From Pseudomonadota bacterium (lineage in GTDB: Bacteria; Pseudomonadota; Gammaproteobacteria; Xanthomonadales; Rhodanobacteraceae), in NCBI GenBank assembly GCA_018240465.1, contig JAFEFS010000089.1:46097-110096 (forward strand): DNA of 64,000 nt. The letters are read 5' to 3'. The number at the start of each line of letters is the position of its first letter. Within the stretch, counting starts at the first letter, position 1. The position numbers and the translations under genes are program-made. Shown piece by piece: positions 7,855-15,552 of the stretch. A model generated the notes under the pieces. It did no database searches, was not told where the DNA came from, and saw nothing but the letters and a program-made list of their open reading frames with translations.

Positions 7855-8682
7855 ATGTCTGGATTGCGTACCACGAAAATCACCTTGTTCGCGGGAATTC
7901 TGCTCGCACTGTCCGCCTTCACCGCCTCCGCGCAGGACAACCGCGACAGCGCGGCCGCAGCCGCCGAGCAGGATGCGAAGGACATCATGAATCGCGCGTC
8001 CCACCCACCCGACCTGTCGAAGGACACGCCGCCTGCCGGTATCCAGCAGAACGGCAATGCCGGCACGGCCAATATCAGCCGGCAGACGAACGAGCACAGC
8101 GAGACCGTCACCCGCGGCAGCGAGCATTCCTCCGGCTTCTCGGTCGGAGTCGGCAACGGCAACCGGCGCGACGACGACCGCCGTGACGACGGTCATCGCG
8201 ACGATCCGGTCGGCGGCAACCACGATGACGGTCGTCCGGTCGCCGGCGAGATCGCCAACAATCCACCGCCGCCGCCGGGCTGGCCAGGACATGACGGCGC
8301 CAACCGTCCGGTCAACAACCAGGCCGGAGCCGTGGAAAATTTCGATGCCGGCCCGATCTGGAACAACAACGATGCGCAAGGGAAATGCCCGAACGTCTGC
8401 GGCCGCAACCAGAGGACGTGGACCGGCGACTGGCGCACCGTGGGCTTCAACAAATCGGTGTGCGCCTGCGCGGCGGGCAGCGACACGCAGTCGCCCACGG
8501 CGCAGTCCTCGGGCTGGGGGCGTGGATCGTCCTGCCAGGCGCCGGCCAATCACCAATGCCGTGGCTGCTCGGTAAGCTGCCCCGCCGGCAAGGAAGCGCA
8601 TTGCTCCCAGGGGGACCGCGGCATTTTTACCAGCCCGGAAAACGCCATATGCCCACGAGAAGCGGTGTGCGAGTGCCGCTGA
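7855..8682 (+). CDS. Secreted protein with mannan-binding (MVL-like) lectin domain
   Basis: The 275-residue protein starts with a clear signal peptide (MSGLRTTKITLFAGILLALS, predicted cut after ASA at residue 26). A low-complexity hydrophilic region rich in D, R, H and N spans residues 100-130. An MVL-like domain lies at residues 167-205 (GPIWNNNDAQGKCPNVCG, then TWTGDWRTVG and SVCAC), followed by a Cys-rich tail (residues 227-275) holding about nine cysteines. MVL is known as a high-mannose-binding lectin domain; a carbohydrate-binding role here is inferred. GGAGG at 7845-7849 sits five bases before the ATG. The cysteines suggest disulphides in the periplasm or outside the cell. The tail family is not recognised. 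Confidence 0.75.
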   Translation: MSGLRTTKITLFAGILLALSAFTASAQDNRDSAAAAAEQDAKDIMNRASHPPDLSKDTPPAGIQQNGNAGTANISRQTNEHSETVTRGSEHSSGFSVGVGNGNRRDDDRRDDGHRDDPVGGNHDDGRPVAGEIANNPPPPPGWPGHDGANRPVNNQAGAVENFDAGPIWNNNDAQGKCPNVCGRNQRTWTGDWRTVGFNKSVCACAAGSDTQSPTAQSSGWGRGSSCQAPANHQCRGCSVSCPAGKEAHCSQGDRGIFTSPENAICPREAVCECR

Positions 8683-8694
8683 CGCGATGAAGCC

Positions 8695-8726
8695 CGCGCG
8701 CCGGCGGCGTCGGCGCGCGATTGGTT
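8695..8726 (+). terminator. Terminator after the lectin-like gene
   Basis: A perfect 9-bp stem, CGCGCGCCG (8695-8703) and CGGCGCGCG (8711-8719), with a seven-base loop is followed by ATTGGTTTT. It starts 12 bases after the stop codon. Confidence 0.7.
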
Positions 8727-8902
8727 TTCAACCGGAAAACGCAAACAGCCGGAATCGGGCACCCGCTTGATATGACCGGATAGGGGTTTCCAGCTACCGC
8801 GGAATCTTCCCCGGCTTCCGGCCAGGCCGATCATCTACCTTTCGCTTTCCGCCGCTTTCTGGGCGAAATCGAATCGCAGTGTCCAGTACAGGGATCCCCA
8901 CC

Positions 8903-10243
8903 ATGGAAGCACCCTTGTCCGACAGCGGTTATCGCCAGGAACTCGAGCGTCGGCTCGGACTCGGCCACCTGATCGTCTTCGGCCTGATCTTCATGGTGCC
9001 GATCGCGCCCATGGCGGTCTATGGTTTCGTGGCGAAGCAGAGCTACGGCATGGTGCCACTGGTGTACCTGGTCGGCATGACCGCCATGTTCTTCACCGTC
9101 ATGAGCTATCGGCAACTGAGCCGCGAGTTTCCGATCGCGGGCTCGGTGTATTCCTATGTGCAGCGCGGCCTGCACCCTTACGCCGGTTTTGTCGCCGGGT
9201 GGCTGATCGTGGCCGATTACCTGCTGGTGCCGAGCCTGATCTACGCGTTTGCCGCGAGCTGGCTGCACGGATTGCTGCCGGGCGTGCCGCTCTGGGTCTG
9301 GATCGCCGCTTTCATCGGCGCGAATTCCGCCATCAATGTCCTCGGAATCGAGTTGCAGGCGCGCGCGAACTTCGTGCTGCTCGCGGTCCAGTTGGTCGCG
9401 CTCGCGCTGTTCCTGGTATCGGCGGTGCAATTCGTGTTCATCGCACGCCACGGTACGGGCGGCTGGTCGATCGCGCCGTTCTACCAGCCGGCGCACATCA
9501 ACGGACATTTCATTGCCACCGCGACGTCGATTGCCGTGCTGAGTTTTCTCGGATTCGACGCGGTCAGCACGCTCGCCGAGGAAGCCCATGACCCGCGCCG
9601 CAACATCGGCAACGCCATGGTGCTGGCCTTGCTGCTGCTTGGCGCACTGTTCGCCGCGCAGACCTACGTCGCTGCGCTTGCTCATCCCGACTACGAGACC
9701 CTGGATGCCGAACTCGGGTTTTTCCAGATCGGCCAGCAGGTGGGCGGACGTTGGCTGTACGTGCTGCTGCTGCTCGCCAATGTGGCGGGCGCCGTCATCT
9801 CGGCTTTGGCGGCGCAAACGGCTATCGCACGCATGCTCTATGCCATGGGCCGCGATCGCGCCCTGCCGGGCGGCCGGTTTTTCGCCTACATCCAGCCGCG
9901 ATTCAAAACGCCGGTGAACGCCATCGCGCTGGTCGCGATACTGTCATTCGTGCTGGCGGTATGGGTGCCGGTAGAAACCATTCTGAAACTCGTGAACTTC
10001 GGCGCCCTCACCGCTTTCATGCTGCTCAACCTTACCGTGTTCGTGTTTTTCTACATCAAACGCAGGAATCTCAAGAGCATATTCCGCTACCTGCTGCTTC
10101 CGCTACTCGGTTTGGCCATCGTCGCATTCGTGTGGTCGGGTTTCGACCGCGCGACGTTCGCGTTCGGCGGCGTCTGGCTCGCCATCGGGCTGCTCCTAGG
10201 CATCAGCCGCTACAAGAACTTCGTCTCGTTCGAATCCCTGTAG
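8903..10243 (+). CDS. APC-family permease, PuuP-like putrescine/amino-acid importer
   Basis: The 446-residue protein has about 12 hydrophobic segments and aligns by eye with the putrescine importer PuuP. Shared motifs are FPIAGSVYSYVQRGL, GFVAGWLIVADYLL, LSFLGFDAVSTLAEEAHD, IARMLYAMGRDRALP and LVNFGALTAFMLLNLTVF. It probably imports an amino acid or polyamine across the inner membrane by proton symport; the substrate is not determined by sequence alone. ATG at 8903 is preferred over the upstream in-frame GTG at 8879. It is convergent with glmS; a 12-base palindrome (10312-10323) touches the glmS stop. Confidence 0.85.
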   Translation: MEAPLSDSGYRQELERRLGLGHLIVFGLIFMVPIAPMAVYGFVAKQSYGMVPLVYLVGMTAMFFTVMSYRQLSREFPIAGSVYSYVQRGLHPYAGFVAGWLIVADYLLVPSLIYAFAASWLHGLLPGVPLWVWIAAFIGANSAINVLGIELQARANFVLLAVQLVALALFLVSAVQFVFIARHGTGGWSIAPFYQPAHINGHFIATATSIAVLSFLGFDAVSTLAEEAHDPRRNIGNAMVLALLLLGALFAAQTYVAALAHPDYETLDAELGFFQIGQQVGGRWLYVLLLLANVAGAVISALAAQTAIARMLYAMGRDRALPGGRFFAYIQPRFKTPVNAIALVAILSFVLAVWVPVETILKLVNFGALTAFMLLNLTVFVFFYIKRRNLKSIFRYLLLPLLGLAIVAFVWSGFDRATFAFGGVWLAIGLLLGISRYKNFVSFESL

Positions 10244-10323
10244 GCAACACAGGCACGCCGGCACGTCCACTGAGAATCTGAAACTCCATCCGGTCGCACC
10301 AAGCTGCTACACCGCAATTGCGG

Positions 10324-12174
10324 CTATTCCACGGTGACCGACTTGGCAAGGTTGCGCGGCTGATCGACGTCGGTGCCGCGCAGCACGGCGACGTGATAGG
10401 CGAGCAGCTGCAGCGGCACGGTCAGCACGGCCGGGGCGATGAAGTTGCCGCCGGAATCGAGCTTGACCAGGGCGCCATGCCCTTCGCCCACGCCGAATTG
10501 GCGCGCATCGATCTCCGCGGCTTCATCGGCGAAGACGAACAGTTCGCCACCGCGCGCGCGAACCTCGGCCAGATTCGATTTGAGTTTCTCGAGCAGATGA
10601 TCGTTCGGCACCACCGCGACGACCGGCATCTGCGCATCGACCAGCGCGAGCGGGCCGTGCTTGAGTTCGCCGGCCGGATAGCCTTCGGCGTGGATATAGG
10701 AGATTTCCTTGAGCTTGAGCGCACCCTCGAGCGCGACCGGCCAATGCGTGCCGCGACCGAGAAACAACGCGTGCTGCTTGGGCACGAACCGCTGTGCGAG
10801 TTCGCGCACCTGGCCCTCGACCTTGAGCACCGCATCGACCACGCGCGGCAGGCTTGCCAGCTCGGCAACGAGTTCGCGCAGGCGCTCCGCCGGCAGGCCG
10901 TTGATGCGCGCGAGCTCGAGCATGAGCAGGGCGAGCGCAGCCAGCTGCGTCGTGTTCGCCTTGGTCGAGGCGACGCCGATCTCGGGGCCGGCGCGCGTCA
11001 TCAACACGAGGTCCGATTCGCGCACGAGGCTGGACTCGGGCACGTTGCAGATGACGAGCGTGGCGAGATAGCCATGCTTCTTCGCCTCGCTCAGCGCGGC
11101 CAGCGTGTCGGCAGTTTCGCCCGACTGCGAGATGGTGACGAACAGGCTGTCCTTGGGCGCGACGAATTCACGATAACGGAATTCGCTCGCGATCTCGACG
11201 TTGCATGGGATGGCCGCAAGCGACTCGCACCAGTAGCGCGCGACGAGGCCGCCGTGATAGCTCGTGCCGCATGCGACTATCTGCACGTGACGCACACGCC
11301 GCAGCAGCGTCTCGGCATCGACACCGAAAATGTTCGGCAGGATGCGATCGTTGGCGATCCGTCCTTCGAGCGTGTCGGCGATCGCCCGCGGCTGCTCGTG
11401 GATTTCCTTGAGCATGTAGTGCGCGTACTCGCCGCGCTCGACCGCATCGGCGGACAACGAGGACTCGTGCCGCTTGCGCTGGACGACGCGACCGTCGGCG
11501 TCGAACACCGTCACCGCGTCGCGGCGCACGTCGGCGACGTCGCCCTCTTCGAGGAAGATGAACTGGCGCGTCACCGGCAACAGCGCCTGCACGTCGGAGG
11601 CGACGAAGTTCTCGCCTTGGCCGAAGCCGATCACGAGCGGGCTGGCGATGCGCGCGACGACGATGCGGTCCGGCTGCAGCGCATCGAACACGACGATCGC
11701 GTAGGCACCGGTGAGCTGCCTGACCGCGAGCTTCACCGCTTCGGTGAGATCGTGGCCCTGCTTGACGAACTCATGAATCAGATGGGCGACGACTTCGGTG
11801 TCGGTTTCGGAGGCGAAAACGTAACCCTTCGCGCTCAAGGCAGCGCGAATCTCGAGGTAATTTTCGATGATGCCGTTGTGGATCAGCGCGATGCGGCCTT
11901 CCGAAACGTGCGGATGCGCGTTGGCCTCGGTGACGCCGCCGTGCGTGGCCCAGCGCGAATGGGCGATGCCGAGCACGCCTTCGCGCGGGCTCGCCTTGAC
12001 CTTCTCGGCAAGTTGCGTGACCTTGCCGATCGTGCGCCAGAGCGCGAGCTCGCCACCCGGCTGCGCGAGCGCGAGACCGGTGGAATCGTAGCCGCGATAT
12101 TCGAGCCGGCGCAAACCTTCGACCAGGATGGTCGTGACATCGCGCTGCGCGATCGCGCCGACGATTCCGCACAT
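10324..12174 (-). CDS. glmS: Glutamine--fructose-6-phosphate aminotransferase (isomerizing)
   Basis: GlmS makes glucosamine 6-phosphate, the first step toward UDP-GlcNAc for peptidoglycan and lipopolysaccharide. The 616-residue protein begins MCGIVGAIAQ with the N-terminal nucleophile Cys2 of the glutaminase domain. Two SIS domains follow (CGTSYHGGLVARYWCE and SQSGETADTLAALSEAK), and it ends LAKSVTVE as usual. Length fits the family. It lies 61 bp downstream of glmU on the same strand, so the two UDP-GlcNAc genes form an operon. No glmS ribozyme was seen in the gap. Confidence 0.97.
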   Translation of the reverse strand: MCGIVGAIAQRDVTTILVEGLRRLEYRGYDSTGLALAQPGGELALWRTIGKVTQLAEKVKASPREGVLGIAHSRWATHGGVTEANAHPHVSEGRIALIHNGIIENYLEIRAALSAKGYVFASETDTEVVAHLIHEFVKQGHDLTEAVKLAVRQLTGAYAIVVFDALQPDRIVVARIASPLVIGFGQGENFVASDVQALLPVTRQFIFLEEGDVADVRRDAVTVFDADGRVVQRKRHESSLSADAVERGEYAHYMLKEIHEQPRAIADTLEGRIANDRILPNIFGVDAETLLRRVRHVQIVACGTSYHGGLVARYWCESLAAIPCNVEIASEFRYREFVAPKDSLFVTISQSGETADTLAALSEAKKHGYLATLVICNVPESSLVRESDLVLMTRAGPEIGVASTKANTTQLAALALLMLELARINGLPAERLRELVAELASLPRVVDAVLKVEGQVRELAQRFVPKQHALFLGRGTHWPVALEGALKLKEISYIHAEGYPAGELKHGPLALVDAQMPVVAVVPNDHLLEKLKSNLAEVRARGGELFVFADEAAEIDARQFGVGEGHGALVKLDSGGNFIAPAVLTVPLQLLAYHVAVLRGTDVDQPRNLAKSVTVE

Positions 12175-12235
12175 AAGCCGCTCCTCAATTCGACAGGCTG
12201 TCCATTTTACTTGGTTCCGCTTCCGCGATGCGCGA

Positions 12236-13612
12236 TTACTTCGGCGCCTTTTGCGGGCGCTTCCAGCCGCGCACCGTCGTCTGCCGCGCGCGTGCGACGG
12301 TCAGTTCGCCGTCCGGCGCATTCGTGCCGATCGTCGAGCCCGCGCCTATCGTCGCATCCTTGCCTATCGTCACCGGCGCAACCAGCGCGCTGTTCGAACC
12401 GATGAACGCGCCGTCCTCGATCACGGTGCGGAACTTGTTCACGCCGTCGTAGTTGCAGGTGATCGTGCCGGCACCGACGTTGACCCGCGCACCGATCGTC
12501 GCGTCGCCGATGTAGCTCAGGTGATTGGCCTTCGAGCCGGCGCCGATGCTCGCGTTCTTGACTTCGACGAAGTTGCCGACGTGCGCGTCGGCGGCAATCT
12601 CGGTACCGGGGCGCAAGCGCGCGAACGGACCGATGATGCAGGCGCCGTGCGTGACGACGCCGTCCAGGTCGCTGTGTGCCTGCACGACGGTGCCGGCGGC
12701 GAGCGTGCAATTGCGGATCCGGCAGAACGCGCCGATGCGCACTTCGTCGCCGAGCGCGACTGCGCCCTCGAGGACGACGTCGACGTCGATCTCGACATCG
12801 CGGCCGGCGCTCACGCTGCCGCGCAGATCGAAGCGCGCCGGGTCGGCGAGGCGCACGCCCTGCGCGCAGAGGTTGCGCGCCGCGCGTTGCTGATAGCGGC
12901 GCTCGAGCTGGGCCAGCTGCCATGCGTCGTTCGCGCCGGCGATCGCGTTCGGGTCGGTCGACAGGATCGCCAGCGCCGAAGCGTCGTCGGCCGCGGCGAG
13001 CGCGAACACGTCGGTGAGGTAGAACTCGCCCTGCGCGTTCTTGTTGTCGAGCCGCGCGAGCCAGCCGCGCAGACGCGCCGCAGCAGCGGCGAGCACGCCG
13101 GTGTTGATGGTGCGAACCGTGCGTTGCGCCGATGTCGCGTCCTTCTCCTCGACGATGCCCAGCACGCGTTGCGCGGCATCGAGCAGGATACGCCCGTAGC
13201 CAGCCGGATCGGGCAGGTCTGCGGCGAGCACGACGAGCGCGGCCTGCGCCTCGACCAAAGGTTGCAGGGTTACCGCGCGGATCAGCGGCACGTCGCCGTA
13301 GAGCACGAGCACGCGCGCTGCGTCGGGAATGCCCGCGATCGCGAGTTGCATCGCATGGCCGGTGCCGTTCTGCTCGGCCTGATGCACCCAGGCAAGGTCG
13401 GTCTGGCCGGCGAACGCGGCCAACACCTGTTCGCCGCGATGGCCGTAGACGACGTGGATCTTCTCGGGATGCAGCGCGCGCGCGGTGTCGAGCACATGCG
13501 CGAGCATCGGTCGGCCGGCAAGCGGCAGCAGCACCTTGGCGCGCGCGGACTTCATGCGTTTGCCCTCGCCCGCGGCGAGGACGACGATATGCAACGGATG
13601 GATCGGATTCAT
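12236..13612 (-). CDS. glmU: Bifunctional N-acetylglucosamine-1-phosphate uridyltransferase / glucosamine-1-phosphate acetyltransferase
   Basis: GlmU acetylates glucosamine 1-phosphate and couples the product to UTP, yielding UDP-GlcNAc. The 458-residue protein has the N-terminal nucleotidyltransferase domain ([36 protein letters not shown]) and the C-terminal left-handed beta-helix of hexapeptide repeats. The C-terminal domain contains [40 protein letters not shown] and [10 protein letters not shown]. Length matches the family. It is followed by glmS. Confidence 0.97.
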   Translation of the reverse strand: MNPIHPLHIVVLAAGEGKRMKSARAKVLLPLAGRPMLAHVLDTARALHPEKIHVVYGHRGEQVLAAFAGQTDLAWVHQAEQNGTGHAMQLAIAGIPDAARVLVLYGDVPLIRAVTLQPLVEAQAALVVLAADLPDPAGYGRILLDAAQRVLGIVEEKDATSAQRTVRTINTGVLAAAAARLRGWLARLDNKNAQGEFYLTDVFALAAADDASALAILSTDPNAIAGANDAWQLAQLERRYQQRAARNLCAQGVRLADPARFDLRGSVSAGRDVEIDVDVVLEGAVALGDEVRIGAFCRIRNCTLAAGTVVQAHSDLDGVVTHGACIIGPFARLRPGTEIAADAHVGNFVEVKNASIGAGSKANHLSYIGDATIGARVNVGAGTITCNYDGVNKFRTVIEDGAFIGSNSALVAPVTIGKDATIGAGSTIGTNAPDGELTVARARQTTVRGWKRPQKAPK

Positions 13613-13661
13613 CGGTGCAGCCTAGCAGAAGGAACAAGATGAATTTCGGGTGCGGGCGTGG

Positions 13662-14384
13662 CTACGTGTCGACGCCGAACAGATGGCCTATCGCCGCCGT
13701 GGCAACCATCGCCAGGGTGCTCCAGGCCAACACGCGCAGTGCGCCCGGCAACATCGGCGCGCCGCCGGTGCGTGCGGCGATCGCGCCGAGCACGGCAAGC
13801 GAAACCAGCGAGGCCAGGGCCACGGTCAGGGCCATGTGCGCGGGCGCGGAAAGCAACACGGCGACCAGCGGCAACGCCGCGCCGACCGAGAACGCCAGCG
13901 CCGAAGCCGACGCCGCCTGCAACGGGCGTGCACGCTGCTGCTCGGTCAACCCGAGTTCGTCGCGCAGATGCGTACCGAGCGCGTCGTGCGCGGTCAGCTG
14001 GTCGGCTACCTGCTCGGCGAGCGGACGGTCGAGGCCGCGACCAACGTAGATGTTGACCAGTTCTTCGCGCTCGCCGTGCGCGTCGGTGGCCAGCTCGTGC
14101 CGTTCCAGATCGCGCTCCGCGTTTTCCGCATCGCTCTGCGAGGAAACCGAGACGTATTCCCCGGTTGCCATCGACAGCGCACCGGCGACGAGCCCGGCGA
14201 CGCCGGCGACCAGCACGCTGCCGCGCGTGGCATCGGCGCTGGCAACGCCGATGACGAGGCCGGCCGTGGAAAGAATCCCGTCGTTCGCGCCGAGCACCGC
14301 CGCGCGCAGCCAGCCGACGCGTTCACCGACGTGGCGTTCGTGGTGCCTGCGCATGGATGGGTTGTCGAAATGCTTCGATCGCAT
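13662..14384 (-). CDS. VIT1/CCC1-family membrane transporter
   Basis: The 240-residue protein matches the VIT family of vacuolar-iron-transporter-like proteins. It has an N-terminal HERHVGERVGWLRAAVLGAN segment, then NDGILSTAGLVIGVA, a GALSMATGEYVSVSSQSDAE segment, a charged central loop and C-terminal membrane helices. About five membrane segments are visible. Family members export iron or manganese from the cytoplasm in plants and yeast; the bacterial substrate is not established here. The ATG at 14384 gives the family N-terminus. It lies 49 bp ahead of glmU on the same strand and may be cotranscribed. Confidence 0.88.
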   Translation of the reverse strand: MRSKHFDNPSMRRHHERHVGERVGWLRAAVLGANDGILSTAGLVIGVASADATRGSVLVAGVAGLVAGALSMATGEYVSVSSQSDAENAERDLERHELATDAHGEREELVNIYVGRGLDRPLAEQVADQLTAHDALGTHLRDELGLTEQQRARPLQAASASALAFSVGAALPLVAVLLSAPAHMALTVALASLVSLAVLGAIAARTGGAPMLPGALRVLAWSTLAMVATAAIGHLFGVDT

Positions 14385-14416
14385 GGGCGCCACATCTTCA
14401 AATGGGGAAAAGCGCT

Positions 14417-14535
14417 TAACGCAGATCAAAGCGGATCCGAGCCGATAAGAGCGGATTCAGTATTTGATGCTTTATCCGCTCTTATCCGTGTTTATCCGCT
14501 CTTATCCGTGTTCATCCGCTCTTATCTGCGTCAAA
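14417..14535. repeat. Intergenic repeat, family member B, with three 20-bp tandem units
   Basis: Between amn and the VIT gene are three head-to-tail 20-base units (14471-14490, 14491-14510, 14511-14530) built on ATCCGCTCTTATCCGTG. On the left side (14421-14456) are inverted words GCAGATCAAAGCGGATC and CGATAAGAGCGGAT. The right and left halves can form a long imperfect hairpin, TTAACGCAGAT pairing with ATCTGCGTCAA. The same words occur at 3131-3228. No spacer diversity and no cas genes are present, so it is not a CRISPR array. Confidence 0.75.
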
Positions 14536-14548
14536 AATCGCTTTTCGA

Positions 14549-15367
14549 CTATAACTCGTGCTGGCCGCCGAGGTCGTCGTGATACTCCTCGTCAGCCTCG
14601 AAGCGCAGGTGCTTGACGCTGCGACCGTGGCGGCGCACGAGCTTCAACGCCTCGATGCCGACCTTGATGTGCTTCTCGACATAGTTCGCCGTGATCGACT
14701 TGTCGCTGGCCTCGGTCTTCACACCCTCGGGAATCATCGGCTGGTCGGAGACGAGCAGCAGCGCGCCGGTCGGGATGTGGTTGGCGAAGCCGGCGGCGAA
14801 GATCGTCGCGGTTTCCATGTCCACGGCCATGCTGCGCGTGCGGCGCAAAAGGTTCTTGAACTCCTCGTCGTGTTCCCAGACACGGCGGTTGGTCGTGTAC
14901 ACGGTGCCGGTCCAATAGTCGTGGCCGAGGTCGCGGATCATCGTCGATACGCCGCGTTGCAGCTGGAACGCGGGCAGCGCCGGCACGATCGGCGGCAAAT
15001 AGTCGTTCGAGGTGCCTTCGCCACGGATCGCCGCGATCGGCAGGACCAGATCGCCGAGCTGGTTCTTCTTCTTCAGGCCGCCGCATTTGCCGAGGAACAG
15101 CGCGGCCTTCGGCGCGATCGCGCTGAGCAGGTCCATCACCGTGGCCGCGTTCGGCGAACCCATGCCGAAGTTGATCAAGGTGATGCCGTCGGCGGTAGCG
15201 TTCGGCATCGGCCGATCGCGACCTTGCACCTCGACCCCGTTCCATTGCGCGAACAGGTCGACGTAGTTGCCGAAATTGGTCAGCAGGATGTACTCGCCGA
15301 ACTGATCGAGCGGCGTGCCGGTGTAGCGCGGCAGCCAGTTTTCCACGATGTCTTTCTTGTCTTTCAT
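14549..15367 (-). CDS. amn: AMP nucleosidase, short form
   Basis: The enzyme hydrolyses AMP to adenine and ribose 5-phosphate. The 272-residue protein belongs to the short AMN-like branch of the nucleoside phosphorylase superfamily and lacks the extra N-terminal domain of the E. coli enzyme. Visible motifs are TLINFGMGSPNAATVMDLLS, LFLGKCGGLKKKNQLGD and AVDMETATIFAAGFANHIP, with VSDQPM near the C-terminal side. The ATG at 15367 starts MKDKKDIVENWLPRYTG, typical of the family; an upstream ATG at 15400 is less likely. It is divergent from fadE. Confidence 0.88.
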   Translation of the reverse strand: MKDKKDIVENWLPRYTGTPLDQFGEYILLTNFGNYVDLFAQWNGVEVQGRDRPMPNATADGITLINFGMGSPNAATVMDLLSAIAPKAALFLGKCGGLKKKNQLGDLVLPIAAIRGEGTSNDYLPPIVPALPAFQLQRGVSTMIRDLGHDYWTGTVYTTNRRVWEHDEEFKNLLRRTRSMAVDMETATIFAAGFANHIPTGALLLVSDQPMIPEGVKTEASDKSITANYVEKHIKVGIEALKLVRRHGRSVKHLRFEADEEYHDDLGGQHEL

Positions 15368-15552
15368 TTTTTGTTCCGCTGGAGTTGCCGATGACGGCAC
15401 ATCGGCGGGATGGCAGGTCGTTTGGGCATCGCCGGCAAGTTTATCCGTTACGCGCGCCGTGCGCAGCCGCCGCGCGGCGGCGCAGCTTTGCTTTTTGCCG
15501 GCCGCGAAGGATGATGCGTCGTACGTATCCGTCCGAATACCGGGAGTCTGCG

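Noticed and set aside
12175..12235. glmS ribozyme or other riboswitch ahead of glmS
   Set aside because: The 61-bp gap is too short, and glmS ribozymes are not expected in Gammaproteobacteria; no matching core was seen.
10318..12405. A 695-codon open frame on the plus strand across glmS
   Set aside because: It is the antisense shadow of glmS, with Arg/Asp/Ala-rich low-complexity translation and no domain. High GC and codon bias create such frames throughout this window.
12128..13642. A 504-codon plus-strand frame across glmU
   Set aside because: It is antisense to a complete glmU with all expected motifs; the translation has no recognisable family.
14471..14530. Possible CRISPR array
   Set aside because: The 20-base units are contiguous without unique spacers and there are no cas genes; it is a tandem and inverted intergenic repeat.
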